Shown here piece after piece: positions 1-7,193 of a DNA stretch of 64,000 nt. Both the position numbers and the translations under genes were made by a program. This DNA is from Devosia sp. LC5 (GTDB taxonomy: Bacteria > Pseudomonadota > Alphaproteobacteria > Rhizobiales > Devosiaceae): contig NZ_JNNO01000008.1 in assembly GCF_000735585.1 (NCBI RefSeq), forward strand, positions 1 to 64,000, in the 5' to 3' direction. The notes beneath the pieces were generated by a model that was given only the letters and a program-made list of their open reading frames with translations, did no database searches and was not told the DNA's origin. Each line of letters starts with the position of its first letter. The stretch's first letter is position 1.

Positions 1-50
1 GCGCAGCACCCCCACCCTCGGTCCCTCCCCTCGAGGGGGAGGGAGGCGAT
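1..50. repeat. REP-like palindromic intergenic repeat
   Basis: Just beyond the stop of the DUF1989 gene lies a GC-rich imperfect hairpin at 22-45 (CCCTCCCC, loop TCGA, GGGGGAGGG). It is flanked by CCCTCGG and CCGAGGG, which could extend the stem. Read on the minus strand, it resembles the repeat at 62507-62577: a stem of C/T-rich and G/A-rich arms followed by a GGTGGGGG-like tail. No T-run follows, so a classic intrinsic terminator is not clear; it may be a transcript-stabilising REP element. Confidence 0.45.
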
Positions 51-70
51 GGGGCCGAGGGACACGTTGG

Positions 71-679
71 TCATTCCGCATCCCCCGAAATAACCACCTT
101 GATCGGCGTCGGGTTAAACCCGTTGCAGGGGTTGTTCACTTGCGGGCAGTTGGAGATGACGCAGAGGACGTCCATTTCGGCACGCAGTTCGACATGGTCG
201 CCGGGGGCGGAGAGGCCATCGACGATGGTCATCGCTCCGGAGGGGTCGATGGGCACGTTCATGAAGAAGTTGATATTGGGGACGATGTCGCGCTTGCTCA
301 TGCCGTGCCTGGTGACTTCGAGCAGGAAATTGTCGCGGCAGGCGTGGAGATATCTGGTGTCGTGGCCGAAGCGGACAGTATTGCTTTCGCAGGAGCAGGC
401 GCCTGCAGAAGTGTCATGGCGGCCGCAGCTATCGGCCGTCACCACCAGCATGACATTGCCCTCATTGCTGATGATGCGCGTGCCGATGCCGACATAGGCG
501 CTGCCCTGGACACGCAAAGTGTCTTGCCCGCTATAGCGCTCGGAGAAATCACTGGCCTTGTAGAACAGGGTATCGACGGCCTGCTGGCCTTCGCTGTCGA
601 TGATGCGGATGGTCTGGCCCTTGCGGACAATGCCAGACCAGGGCTTTTCGGCGGGGATGAAGTGTTCCTGAGTGCTCAT
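71..679 (-). CDS. DUF1989 urea carboxylase-associated protein 2 (carboxyguanidine deiminase subunit)
   Basis: A 202-residue protein of the DUF1989 family, the type annotated as urea amidolyase-associated protein 2. Family knowledge: the two DUF1989 paralogues next to ykkC-controlled urea carboxylases form a carboxyguanidine deiminase, which turns carboxylated guanidine into allophanate-type products in the cytoplasm. Visible motifs are SCGRHDTSAGACSCES in the middle and NCPQVNNPCNGFNPTP near the C-terminus, cysteine- and histidine-rich as expected for the metal site. ATG at 679 is preferred over an in-frame TTG at 694 because GAGGGG lies just upstream. It begins 11 bases after the paralogue ends, so the two are co-transcribed. 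The guanidine riboswitch at the head of the operon supports guanidine rather than urea as substrate. Which paralogue is CgdA and which CgdB cannot be decided here. Confidence 0.9.
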   Translation of the reverse strand: MSTQEHFIPAEKPWSGIVRKGQTIRIIDSEGQQAVDTLFYKASDFSERYSGQDTLRVQGSAYVGIGTRIISNEGNVMLVVTADSCGRHDTSAGACSCESNTVRFGHDTRYLHACRDNFLLEVTRHGMSKRDIVPNINFFMNVPIDPSGAMTIVDGLSAPGDHVELRAEMDVLCVISNCPQVNNPCNGFNPTPIKVVISGDAE

Positions 680-690
680 CGATGTTCCCC

Positions 691-1488
691 TCAAACCAGC
701 TGCATGGCGTTGTTTTCAAAGCCGCGCGCGGCTTCGGCGGTGGCGGTGCGGCAGAGATCGTCGACAAGCAGGGGCAGGCGGAAGCGGGTGATGGTCACCG
801 GATTGGGTTCATAGGCGGGGTTGGGATCGAGCGGGTGCGGGCAATTGGAGAGGGCGATCACCAGGTCCATCTCGGCGCGCAACTCGACATAGTCGCCGGG
901 CTGGCGCATGTCCTCGCGCCAGACGAAGGTGCCGCCGGCATTGACGCGGACGGGGGCGAAGAAGGTGAGCGCCGAGGGAATGTCGCGACGGTCCAGCCCC
1001 AGCTTGCCGGCGACGAGGACGAAATTGTCGCGCGTATTGCGGGTGTCGCCGGGATAGCGGGCATTGGAGGTGGCGTTAGAGCCACCGACCAGGCCGTCAT
1101 GGGCGGAGGAAGCGGCCTCGGTGACCGAGAACATGACGCGGCCCATGTCTGAGAACAGCACACGGCCCTTGGCGATGGCGGTGGTCCATTGCACTTTGAC
1201 CGTATCGGGCAGGTTGAGGCGCTCGCTGGTGTCGGCAAGGCTCCAGGCGATCATGGCCACGGTCGACGGGCCCTGCTCCTGAGAGATGCGGATGGTCTCG
1301 CCGGCTTTCAGATTAGTGGACCAATACCAGCCGCCGGGAATGGTTTCGGCGTGGATGGGATTGGCAATCGGTGTTGCCGGAATTGCGCTGGGGGCGGGCA
1401 AAGCCTTGGGGGCATTCTGTAGGCCCTTGCGCTGGTGTTCTTCATAGCGCGCGCGGTCGGCGGCGATCTGGTCGGGCGTACGGCTCAT
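691..1488 (-). CDS. DUF1989 urea carboxylase-associated protein 1 (carboxyguanidine deiminase subunit)
   Basis: A 265-residue DUF1989 protein, larger than its partner because of an N-terminal extension with a proline/alanine-rich linker (about residues 25-45). The family core shows GGWYW, TSERLN, SSAHDGLVGGSN, and near the C-terminus NCPHPLDPNPAYEPNP, matching the paralogue's NCPQ-type motif. By family knowledge it pairs with the second DUF1989 protein as a carboxyguanidine deiminase. The start has a good ribosome site (AGGAGA) and overlaps the ATPase stop by 4 bases, so translation is coupled to the transporter. The carboxylase that would supply its substrate is not in the window and is expected to the left. 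Confidence 0.9.
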   Translation of the reverse strand: MSRTPDQIAADRARYEEHQRKGLQNAPKALPAPSAIPATPIANPIHAETIPGGWYWSTNLKAGETIRISQEQGPSTVAMIAWSLADTSERLNLPDTVKVQWTTAIAKGRVLFSDMGRVMFSVTEAASSAHDGLVGGSNATSNARYPGDTRNTRDNFVLVAGKLGLDRRDIPSALTFFAPVRVNAGGTFVWREDMRQPGDYVELRAEMDLVIALSNCPHPLDPNPAYEPNPVTITRFRLPLLVDDLCRTATAEAARGFENNAMQLV

Positions 1489-2312
1489 GGAGTGTCTCCT
1501 TGCGTTGGCGCCAGGTCGTCCTGGACAAGACCCAAGGGCATGACCGGGTCGTCCCGGTCGGGTGCGAAAATGGAGGGCTCGCCGGCAATGCGCGGCGGCC
1601 AGATATCGATGTCGCGGCTGAGCAGGGCGCCGTAGCGCTCCCGCTCCTCGGGGCGGTCGCGCGGGCGCTCGAAGGCGATGACGCGGGTGCCCAGGGTAAA
1701 GGCCTCGCGCATGTCATGGGTAACCATGACGACGGTCAGCTCGGTTTCGTGCCAGAGGCGCTTCATCAGCACATGGATTTCGGCACGGATGCCGGGATCA
1801 AGCGCACCGAACGGCTCGTCGAGCAGCAGCACTTTGGGCTTCATGATCAGCGCCTGGGCGAGGGCGAGGCGCTGTTGCATGCCGCCGGAGAGCTGGGCAG
1901 GATATTTGTCTTCGGAACCGGCCAGGCCCACATCGGCGATGAGCTGGCGGGCTTCCTCGATGGCACTGCGCTTGCTGGCGCCGAACAGGCGGGCGGCGAT
2001 CTTGGAGCCGGTAAAGGCCTTGCCGAGCAGCACATTGCCAAGCACGGTGAGGTGTGGGAACACCGAATAGCGCTGGAAGACGACGCCGCGATCGGGGCCG
2101 GGCTCGGCCACCAGCGGGACGCCATCGAGGGTGATGGTTCCGCGCGTGGGCGCTTCCTCGCCCAGCAGCAGTTTGAGGAAAGTGGTCTTGCCGCACCCGG
2201 AAGGGCCGACCAGGGCGACGAAGGCGCGGGAGGCAATGGTCAGGCTGACCTTTTCCAGTACGATCTGGTCGCCATATTCCTTCCAGACATTGTCGAGAAC
2301 GATAGTGCTCAT
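1485..2312 (-). CDS. ABC transporter ATP-binding protein (nitrate/taurine/guanidine type)
   Basis: A 275-residue ATPase that drives the importer encoded by the two genes upstream. It has Walker A GPSGCGKTT (about residue 38), Q-loop VVFQRYSVFPHLTV, signature LSGGMQQRLALAQAL, Walker B VLLLDEPFGALD and switch THDMREA. This fits the TauB/SsuB/NrtD group. The C-terminal tail after the ATPase core (about 60 residues, with ERPRDRPEE) is longer than in TauB and is typical of ATPases beside urea carboxylase genes. ATG overlaps the permease stop by one base (TGATG) and the stop overlaps the DUF1989 start, so all are one operon. The likely substrate is guanidine, from the riboswitch. Confidence 0.93.
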   Translation of the reverse strand: MSTIVLDNVWKEYGDQIVLEKVSLTIASRAFVALVGPSGCGKTTFLKLLLGEEAPTRGTITLDGVPLVAEPGPDRGVVFQRYSVFPHLTVLGNVLLGKAFTGSKIAARLFGASKRSAIEEARQLIADVGLAGSEDKYPAQLSGGMQQRLALAQALIMKPKVLLLDEPFGALDPGIRAEIHVLMKRLWHETELTVVMVTHDMREAFTLGTRVIAFERPRDRPEERERYGALLSRDIDIWPPRIAGEPSIFAPDRDDPVMPLGLVQDDLAPTQGDTP

Positions 2313-3127
2313 CACTGCCGCTCCAGATTGGACCAGGGGAAGATGGCGATGCGCAGCCGATCGAGCGCAAAATTCATGATGATGGCAAGCAGCGTGATCC
2401 AGGCCACATAGGGGAAGATCACGTCCATCGACAGATACCGGCGGACGAGGAAGATGCGGTAGCCGAGCCCGGAATCGGCCGAGATGGCTTCGGCGGCGAT
2501 GAGGAACAGCCAAGCGGGTCCCAGTTGCAGGCGCAGGCAGGTGAACAGCCGCGGCAGGACCTGCGGTAGCACCACGCGCAGGGCGATCTGCCAGGACGAG
2601 CCGCCCAGCGTTTCGGCCTTGATGATCTGCTCGCGTGGCAGCTCGACCACCTTGAGGGCGAGGTCGCGGATCATGGCCGGGGCGACGCCGATGACGATCA
2701 GCGAGATCTTGGCGGCTTCGCCCAGGCCCAGCACGATGAAGAGAATGGGCAATAGCGCCAGCGGTGGCACCATGGAGATTGTGGCGATGAACGGGGCCAG
2801 TAGCGCTCGGACATAGGGGAACATGCCCACGATCATTCCGAAGAGCAGGGCGATGGCGGTGGAGATGCCCAGCGCCCAGAGCAGGCGGGAGAGGCTGGCC
2901 GTGGTATCGGCCCACATCAGATATTCGCCGGTCCGCGTATCGGGCGTGAAAGCCATGCGGTTGATGGCGTCGGTGAGGCTTGCCAGCGCGGGCAGCAATT
3001 TGTCGCTGGGATTGTCGGCCAGCCGCGCCGCCGAGCCCATGCCATAGGCAATGACCAGCAGCACGAAGGGCGCGAGCATGAGCATCAACCGTACGGCCGG
3101 CCCGGGTTTGGTATTGATCCAACGCAT
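2312..3127 (-). CDS. ABC transporter permease (guanidine/urea carboxylase-linked, TauC family)
   Basis: A 271-residue inner-membrane permease of the BPD_transp_1 family. The N-terminal helix covers about residues 12-32 (LMLMLAPFVLLVIAYG), and further hydrophobic helices follow from residue 75. The EAA-type cytoplasmic loop reads ELPREQIIKAETLGGSS followed by LPQVLPRL, where the ATPase docks. Length and layout match SsuC/TauC permeases. It sits between its binding protein (47 bases upstream with a hairpin between) and ATPase (1-base overlap). Substrate assignment rests on operon context only. Confidence 0.92.
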   Translation of the reverse strand: MRWINTKPGPAVRLMLMLAPFVLLVIAYGMGSAARLADNPSDKLLPALASLTDAINRMAFTPDTRTGEYLMWADTTASLSRLLWALGISTAIALLFGMIVGMFPYVRALLAPFIATISMVPPLALLPILFIVLGLGEAAKISLIVIGVAPAMIRDLALKVVELPREQIIKAETLGGSSWQIALRVVLPQVLPRLFTCLRLQLGPAWLFLIAAEAISADSGLGYRIFLVRRYLSMDVIFPYVAWITLLAIIMNFALDRLRIAIFPWSNLERQ

Positions 3128-3145
3128 GGTGTGGGCTCCGTCTGT

Positions 3146-3166
3146 GGGCCGGCCAGAGGCCGGCCC
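3146..3166 (-). other. Intercistronic hairpin after binding-protein gene
   Basis: A perfect 9-bp stem (GGGCCGGCC, loop AGA, GGCCGGCCC) fills the gap between the binding-protein stop and the permease start. It has no T-run. Such hairpins usually protect the upstream message and lower expression of the membrane genes relative to the binding protein, as in malE-malF; that role is inferred. Confidence 0.6.
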
Positions 3167-3174
3167 GTTCCGGT

Positions 3175-4248
3175 TCAGAGGGCGCCGTCGGCGGCCATGC
3201 TCATGTAGCTGGCGGTGAATCGCAGTTTCACATTGGCGGCGTCGCCCAGCACGGTACCGTCGGGCAGTTCGATGCCGATGACGTCAGCCGAGGGGGCGCC
3301 GGAGCCGAGTAGGCCCTTGTCGAACAGGAAGGTGCGGACGCGCTCCATGGTGGTGGCAAGCTCGGGCGCGGTGGTGAAGGCGACGGCCTCTGCTGGCGTG
3401 GGGAACAGCTTGGTGGCGGCGAGCTGGGCCTCGAAACCGGCTTGGTCGGTGCCCGAGGCAACGCCCATAGCCTGCCGTGCGGCGGCGCCTTCCGGCGTGT
3501 CGGCGCTCATGACAGCCATGGTGTCATACCAGATGCCGACCAGCGCCTTGCCGAAATCGGGATTGGCCGCGAGCACGTCGGTATTGGCGACCATCAGGTC
3601 GATGATTTCGCCGGGAATGTCGGCGCTGTTGAACACATTAGTGGCGTCAGGCAAAGCGAGGATTTCGGAAACCATGGGGTTCCAGGTGACCATGGCGGTA
3701 ACGTCCGGCGTCTGGAAGGCGCCGACCATGTCGGGGTCGGAAGTGTTGACCACGTTGACGTCGCGTTCGCTCATTCCGGCGCTTTCAAGTGCCCGGGCGA
3801 GCAGGTAATGCGATACGGAGAATTCGACGAGATTGACCGGCTGCCCCTTGATGGCGGCCAGCTCGGTCTCGTCCTTGAGGATGACGGCGTCATTGCCGTT
3901 GGAGAAGTCGCCGATAATGACTGCGGTGGTGTCGACGCCGCCGGCAGCAGGAATGGAGAGGCCATCCATATTGGTGAGGGTCACCGCGTCATAGGCGCCG
4001 GCGGTGTATTGGTTCATCGACTCCACATAGTCGTTGAACTGGGTCACCTCGATAGTGATGCCGTATTTGTCGGCCCATTTCTGCACGATGCCATTGTCGG
4101 CGGCGTAGCCCCAGGGCATCCAGCCGACATAGATCGACCAGGCGACCTTGAAATCGGTCTTGGCTTGAGCGAGAGCGGGCAGCGTTGCGCCGAAACCCAG
4201 TGTCGAAGCCAGCAATGCCGTAACGAGAAATTTGGACAGTTTCGTCAT
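3175..4248 (-). CDS. Periplasmic substrate-binding protein of the guanidine-linked ABC importer
   Basis: A 357-residue binding protein with a Sec signal peptide (KLSKFLVTALLASTLGFGA, cleavage expected after ALAQA). The mature part starts KTDFKVAWSIYVGWMPWGYA, characteristic of the binding proteins encoded in urea carboxylase regions (NMT1/TauA-like fold). The reading frame is open upstream, but ATG at 4248 has an AGGGGA ribosome site and directly precedes the signal peptide; the region before it is the riboswitch leader. It is first in the operon, so its expression responds most directly to the sigma-54 promoter, riboswitch and terminator. Guanidine as ligand is inferred from that control. 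Confidence 0.92.
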   Translation of the reverse strand: MTKLSKFLVTALLASTLGFGATLPALAQAKTDFKVAWSIYVGWMPWGYAADNGIVQKWADKYGITIEVTQFNDYVESMNQYTAGAYDAVTLTNMDGLSIPAAGGVDTTAVIIGDFSNGNDAVILKDETELAAIKGQPVNLVEFSVSHYLLARALESAGMSERDVNVVNTSDPDMVGAFQTPDVTAMVTWNPMVSEILALPDATNVFNSADIPGEIIDLMVANTDVLAANPDFGKALVGIWYDTMAVMSADTPEGAAARQAMGVASGTDQAGFEAQLAATKLFPTPAEAVAFTTAPELATTMERVRTFLFDKGLLGSGAPSADVIGIELPDGTVLGDAANVKLRFTASYMSMAADGAL

Positions 4249-4271
4249 GTCAGATCCCCTTTGCGTAGTCA

Positions 4272-4308
4272 CAAAAAGGGATCGGCAGAAACCATCGAGC
4301 CAATCCCT
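4272..4308 (-). terminator. Intrinsic terminator in the riboswitch expression platform
   Basis: On the minus strand a 10-bp stem (AGGGATTGGC paired with GCCGATCCCT, one G-U pair) with a 12-base loop is followed by a run of five T. It lies immediately 3' of the riboswitch aptamer and about 25 bases before the binding-protein start. Guanidine-I switches commonly act by preventing termination when ligand binds, so this is read as the off-state terminator. Confidence 0.85.
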
Positions 4309-4311
4309 TGG

Positions 4312-4420
4312 CTTACGAGGTCTCCCGGGCTTTTGTCCCGCCGTGTCCGGCACGATTGCTCCCGTGCCGGCGGGTGGCTCTCGGACCAGACACGTCACCA
4401 CGACGCCGGAACCCTAGCAC
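4312..4420 (-). ncRNA. Guanidine-I (ykkC/yxkD) riboswitch
   Basis: The leader on the minus strand carries the conserved blocks of the ykkC class in the right order: CTAGGGTTCCG at the 5' end, GGTCCGAGAG in the middle, then ACACGGCGGGA and AAAAGCCCGGGAGA at the 3' end. Between them is a variable GC-rich hairpin (GCCGGCACG, GCAAT, CGTGCCGG). It is followed by a terminator hairpin and lies just downstream of a predicted transcription start near 4428. By family knowledge, guanidinium binding stabilises the aptamer and lets transcription continue. The genes it controls fit guanidine import and breakdown. Confidence 0.95.
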
Positions 4421-4438
4421 CCAACTCGCCAGACATGA

Positions 4439-4454
4439 TGCAAGGCACGTGCCA
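4439..4454 (-). promoter_or_regulatory. Sigma-54 (-24/-12) promoter of the guanidine operon
   Basis: The minus strand reads TGGCACGTGCCTTGCA, an exact match to the RpoN consensus TGGCAC-N5-TTGCA with the GG and GC dinucleotides 10 bases apart. The predicted start, 12 bases after the -12 C, is near 4428, only about 8 bases before the riboswitch. This implies nitrogen-status control through sigma-54 and an NtrC-type activator. Confidence 0.85.
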
Positions 4455-4526
4455 AGTGTTTCTGGCCTGATATTGGGGGATTCTGAGCCGGTTCTGCTGG
4501 TCTGGCGGCTAGAACATCGGCTTGCT

Positions 4527-4552
4527 GCACACCGATTGGGCAGGTGGTGTGC
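4527..4552. promoter_or_regulatory. Inverted repeat, candidate enhancer site for the sigma-54 promoter
   Basis: GCACACC and GGTGTGC form a perfect 7-bp inverted repeat with a 12-base spacer, roughly 100-125 bases upstream of the predicted sigma-54 start. Its left part, TGCAC-N7-GGGCA, resembles the NtrC dyad TGCAC-N7-GTGCA with one mismatch. Position and sequence fit an upstream activator site; binding by NtrC is inferred. Confidence 0.45.
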
Positions 4553-4600
4553 GGTCGGCGATATTCTTGGCAATAGTGTCGGCCCGCAACAATTGTCCTG

Positions 4601-5047
4601 CTAAGGCCAGGGATAGCCAGCCGTAGCAATGCCTTGTTGGGTGAGGGTTTCGACCAGTTTGCGCCTATAGGAGACGACGTCGCCAATGGACTTCGTGCGC
4701 AGCGTACTGACCTCGACCCCCGTGAAGGGCACGAAATCAGCAGGCACGGATGCGCCGCCCCAATTGTCCATGATGTAGTTGAGCACTGCCGCGATTTCGT
4801 TATCGGACAGGCTGGCGCCGATCACGCCGGGCACATGCATCAGATAGGTACGGCCGGTTTCATCGCGGGTAAAGGCGCCCACCAGGTTGCGAAAATCGGG
4901 GATGCCGCCCACCGGATGGCCCGATCCATCCATGGCATGGCACCCCGCGCAACGCAGGACGTAATTGGCATGGGGCGAGCGCTCCTGCCCGGCTGCGGGC
5001 GTCGCCGCCAGCAAGCCGAGCAAGGCAAGGGCGCGCAGAGATTTCAT
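4601..5047 (-). CDS. Mono-heme c-type cytochrome (second of the amine dehydrogenase cluster)
   Basis: A 148-residue exported cytochrome c. It has a Sec signal peptide (RALALLGLLAATPAAGQ), one heme-binding CAGCH near residue 33, and a likely distal methionine around residue 70 (LMHVPG). The fold resembles class I cytochromes c used in the periplasm. It overlaps the preceding cytochrome gene by 4 bases (ATGA), so it is the last gene of the amine dehydrogenase operon. A role in carrying electrons from the TTQ enzyme towards the oxidase is inferred; the long C-terminal tail (about 45 residues) has no motif I recognise. Confidence 0.85.
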   Translation of the reverse strand: MKSLRALALLGLLAATPAAGQERSPHANYVLRCAGCHAMDGSGHPVGGIPDFRNLVGAFTRDETGRTYLMHVPGVIGASLSDNEIAAVLNYIMDNWGGASVPADFVPFTGVEVSTLRTKSIGDVVSYRRKLVETLTQQGIATAGYPWP

Positions 5048-5487
5048 TGGCTACCCTTGCGCATCGCCCGCAATTCAGCGTGGCTGGGCACTGCCGCGCG
5101 TAGTTCGGCGACCAGCGCGGCATCGACCGAAGGCGGCAGGCCATTGATATCGGCCAGCAGATAATTGGCGATGGCGACGATTTCCTCATCGCCCAGCCAA
5201 TTATGCGTCGGCATGGCAAGACCCACATAGGTCTGCCCGGCGGCTTCGATCTTGCCGGTGAGCCCGCTCAGGATCACCCCGGTCAGATAGCGCCCGCTTT
5301 GATCGCCCAGGGTCTGCCACAATGCCGCGTCGTTGAGCGGTGGCGCCAGCCCGGGCGAGCCGCTGCCATCGGCCATGTGGCAGGCGCCGCAGGTGTCGGC
5401 GAAGGCTGTCTGCCCCGCCGCATCCTGCCCATGGGCAGGCGCGGCGAGCAGTACAAGCGCCAGCGTCGCGACTAGGCCTTTACGCAT
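5044..5487 (-). CDS. Mono-heme c-type cytochrome (first of the amine dehydrogenase cluster)
   Basis: A 147-residue exported cytochrome c with signal peptide MRKGLVATLALVLLAAPAHG, heme motif CGACH near residue 33, and a candidate axial methionine in GLAMPTHNW. It starts 8 bases inside the end of the light-chain gene and overlaps the next cytochrome, so both are co-translated with the dehydrogenase. In classical methylamine clusters this position holds the cupredoxin amicyanin; here a cytochrome c probably accepts electrons directly. ATG at 5487 is preferred to the upstream TTG at 5493. Confidence 0.85.
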   Translation of the reverse strand: MRKGLVATLALVLLAAPAHGQDAAGQTAFADTCGACHMADGSGSPGLAPPLNDAALWQTLGDQSGRYLTGVILSGLTGKIEAAGQTYVGLAMPTHNWLGDEEIVAIANYLLADINGLPPSVDAALVAELRAAVPSHAELRAMRKGSQ

Positions 5488-6019
5488 CGGCAAGTCCGAC
5501 CAGCACGGCTACCGTGCAGTGATAGCCCTTGGAATCATTGGCCATGCACCAGTTGATGTCGTTGTAGAGACCCATGCGATAGCCGGGGCGCTCGCCTTCG
5601 GAGGTGAAGCAGAACGAGCCGGCGCAGGTCGCCTTGCCGCAGCAATCATTGTAGGAGACGAGATAGTCCTTCTCGTCATTGGGATTGCGGCAGGTGCCCA
5701 CCCAGGAGACCTTGGACGCTTCCGAGCCCGGCGGGCATTGGTTGAGCGTGCCGCCGCACTCGTTGCAGAGATTGCCGTCCAGCGCACAGTAGCGCCAGTA
5801 ATCGCAGGAGGTCTGGTCGCCGTCGGGAGAGGCGCCCTCTTGCGCAAAGGCTTGGCCGAAATTGCGATCGAAGGGCAGCATGGGCAAGAGGCTTCCCCCC
5901 AGCATGGCGGCGCCCGCCTTGGTCAGAAAGCTCCGCCGGCCAGTGCCCTGGGCGATGCGGCGGCTGCTCTTTTCGGCACCCCGGTCGAGCCATTCAAAGA
6001 TAGTGTCGATCATTGCCAT
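5480..6019 (-). CDS. mauA: TTQ amine dehydrogenase light (small) subunit, aromatic amine dehydrogenase-like
   Basis: A 179-residue quinoprotein subunit carrying tryptophan tryptophylquinone. A twin-arginine signal (GRRSFLTKAGAAMLGGS) precedes the mature domain with 12 cysteines, enough for the six disulfides of the family. The TTQ-forming tryptophans are in SCDYWRYC and NDINWCMAN. It oxidises primary amines to aldehyde plus ammonia in the periplasm. The stretches RNPNDEKDYLVSYNDCCGK, ERPGY, NWCMAN and VLVGLA look closer to aromatic amine dehydrogenase (AauA) than to methylamine dehydrogenase, which I remember as having WCFGA and IVGKA at the equivalent places; an alignment should settle this. 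MauE and MauD genes upstream serve its disulfide formation and maturation. Confidence 0.93.
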   Translation of the reverse strand: MAMIDTIFEWLDRGAEKSSRRIAQGTGRRSFLTKAGAAMLGGSLLPMLPFDRNFGQAFAQEGASPDGDQTSCDYWRYCALDGNLCNECGGTLNQCPPGSEASKVSWVGTCRNPNDEKDYLVSYNDCCGKATCAGSFCFTSEGERPGYRMGLYNDINWCMANDSKGYHCTVAVLVGLADA

Positions 6020-6039
6020 TGAAGGTACTCCTTAGGGGC

Positions 6040-6645
6040 TCAGCTATTGGCGGGGGCAGGGCTGTCGAGAAAGCTCTGGATCGAGTCGACGCCCATTTCC
6101 TTGGCGTTGAACAGGCTTTCCAACTGCTCGCGATTGTTGACCAGGCCCTTGGCGCGGATGATGCCGCGATTGTCGAGCAGTACGGCAAAGGGCAGGCGGG
6201 AGACGCGATAGGACACGCCCAGATCGCTCGACACCACATAGGGGAAGCTGGCAAGATCCGCCGTTTCGATGAAGCGCTGATGCTTGGCCACGTCGCCATC
6301 GCTGGCCAGCACCACGTCGAGCCACTTGTCTTCCGCCTGTCGCACCGAGCGCAGGATGGGCAGGAGCTTCTTGCAGACCGGGCAGGTAGGCGAGAGGAAG
6401 AACACCAGCGTCGAACGGTCGGGCCGCGGACCGATCGCCACAGTGCCGCCCGTCAGGCTGGGCAGGCTGAACAGCGGGGTCATATCGCCGATGCGCGGAC
6501 CGGCGTCATTGACCAGCGCGCCCATGGGCGAGACGCGTTCATAGAGCACGCCAATCTGGCGGGCCATGGCGAACAGCGCGACGATAAGGCAGAGCACGAC
6601 GACCCAGAGGACGCCAACTGCGAGGATGAGTGCATTCATTTCCAT
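6040..6645 (-). CDS. mauD: MauD-like thioredoxin-fold protein for amine dehydrogenase maturation
   Basis: A 201-residue membrane-anchored thioredoxin-fold protein. It has an N-terminal helix (ALILAVGVLWVVVLCLIVAL) and a periplasmic domain with the redox motif CPVC in FLSPTCPVCKKLLPIL. MauD is needed for correct disulfides in the cysteine-rich light chain encoded next. Later conserved parts include LPFAVLLD with the cis-proline region. ATG at 6645 is chosen with AAGGA four bases upstream; ATG at 6639 is nearly as good. The frame is open further upstream through the MauE gene, but that is overlap, not coding. Confidence 0.92.
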   Translation of the reverse strand: MEMNALILAVGVLWVVVLCLIVALFAMARQIGVLYERVSPMGALVNDAGPRIGDMTPLFSLPSLTGGTVAIGPRPDRSTLVFFLSPTCPVCKKLLPILRSVRQAEDKWLDVVLASDGDVAKHQRFIETADLASFPYVVSSDLGVSYRVSRLPFAVLLDNRGIIRAKGLVNNREQLESLFNAKEMGVDSIQSFLDSPAPANS

Positions 6646-6662
6646 TGTCCTTTTCTCGCGCT

Positions 6663-7193
6663 TCAGCGCCGCAGCCGCATGACGGCGGTGGTGGCCATGA
6701 TCTGTTCGATCAGCAGATAGCCCACCCACAGGATAAAGCCGCTGACCAGCGCGGCCGCTGCCTCGCTGAGCGAGAGTGCATAGGGTGAGCCGACGAGGCA
6801 CAGTGCGGCAATGGCGGCGAGCACGCCATTGCGTCCCACCAATTGCCAGCCCAGTGGCTGCACCGCGCCGCCACAGCCGCATTCGATGCGGTCCCGGCCC
6901 CGATTGATGTTGATGCCCATGCCGGCCGCATAGAGCCCGAGCAGGGCAATGGCGAGCAGGGCGCCAGCCACATTGCCGCCCGGCGTGAGCAGCACGACGA
7001 CCACCAGGACCTCGAGGCCCACCAGCGCCATCGCGACAAGGTTTACCCGGCCAGCGGGCATCAGGTCATAGTCGGCAACGAAGCCGGTGAACGCGGTGAA
7101 GTCGGAGAGCTTGTGCCAGGCCGCCCGGGCGAACAGCAGGGCGATGAACGCCGTTGCTGTCGCCGCGACCAGGCTTGTCCACGCCGCCTCCAT
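6663..7193 (-). CDS. mauE: MauE/DoxX-like membrane protein for amine dehydrogenase maturation
   Basis: A 176-residue integral membrane protein of the MauE family with about four to five helices (residues 8-28, 50-75, 80-95, 115-135, 140-160). The conserved cysteine cluster ECGCGG sits in the loop after GININRGRDRI. MauE works with MauD in making the light chain. The ATG overlaps the heavy-chain stop by one base (TGATG); a GTG 3 bases upstream is possible. Order heavy chain-MauE-MauD-light chain matches both mau and aau clusters. Confidence 0.92.
   Translation of the reverse strand: MEAAWTSLVAATATAFIALLFARAAWHKLSDFTAFTGFVADYDLMPAGRVNLVAMALVGLEVLVVVVLLTPGGNVAGALLAIALLGLYAAGMGININRGRDRIECGCGGAVQPLGWQLVGRNGVLAAIAALCLVGSPYALSLSEAAAALVSGFILWVGYLLIEQIMATTAVMRLRR

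Noticed and set aside
1371-2411. A 346-codon plus-strand frame
   Set aside because: Opposite the ATPase and DUF1989 genes, which are well supported.
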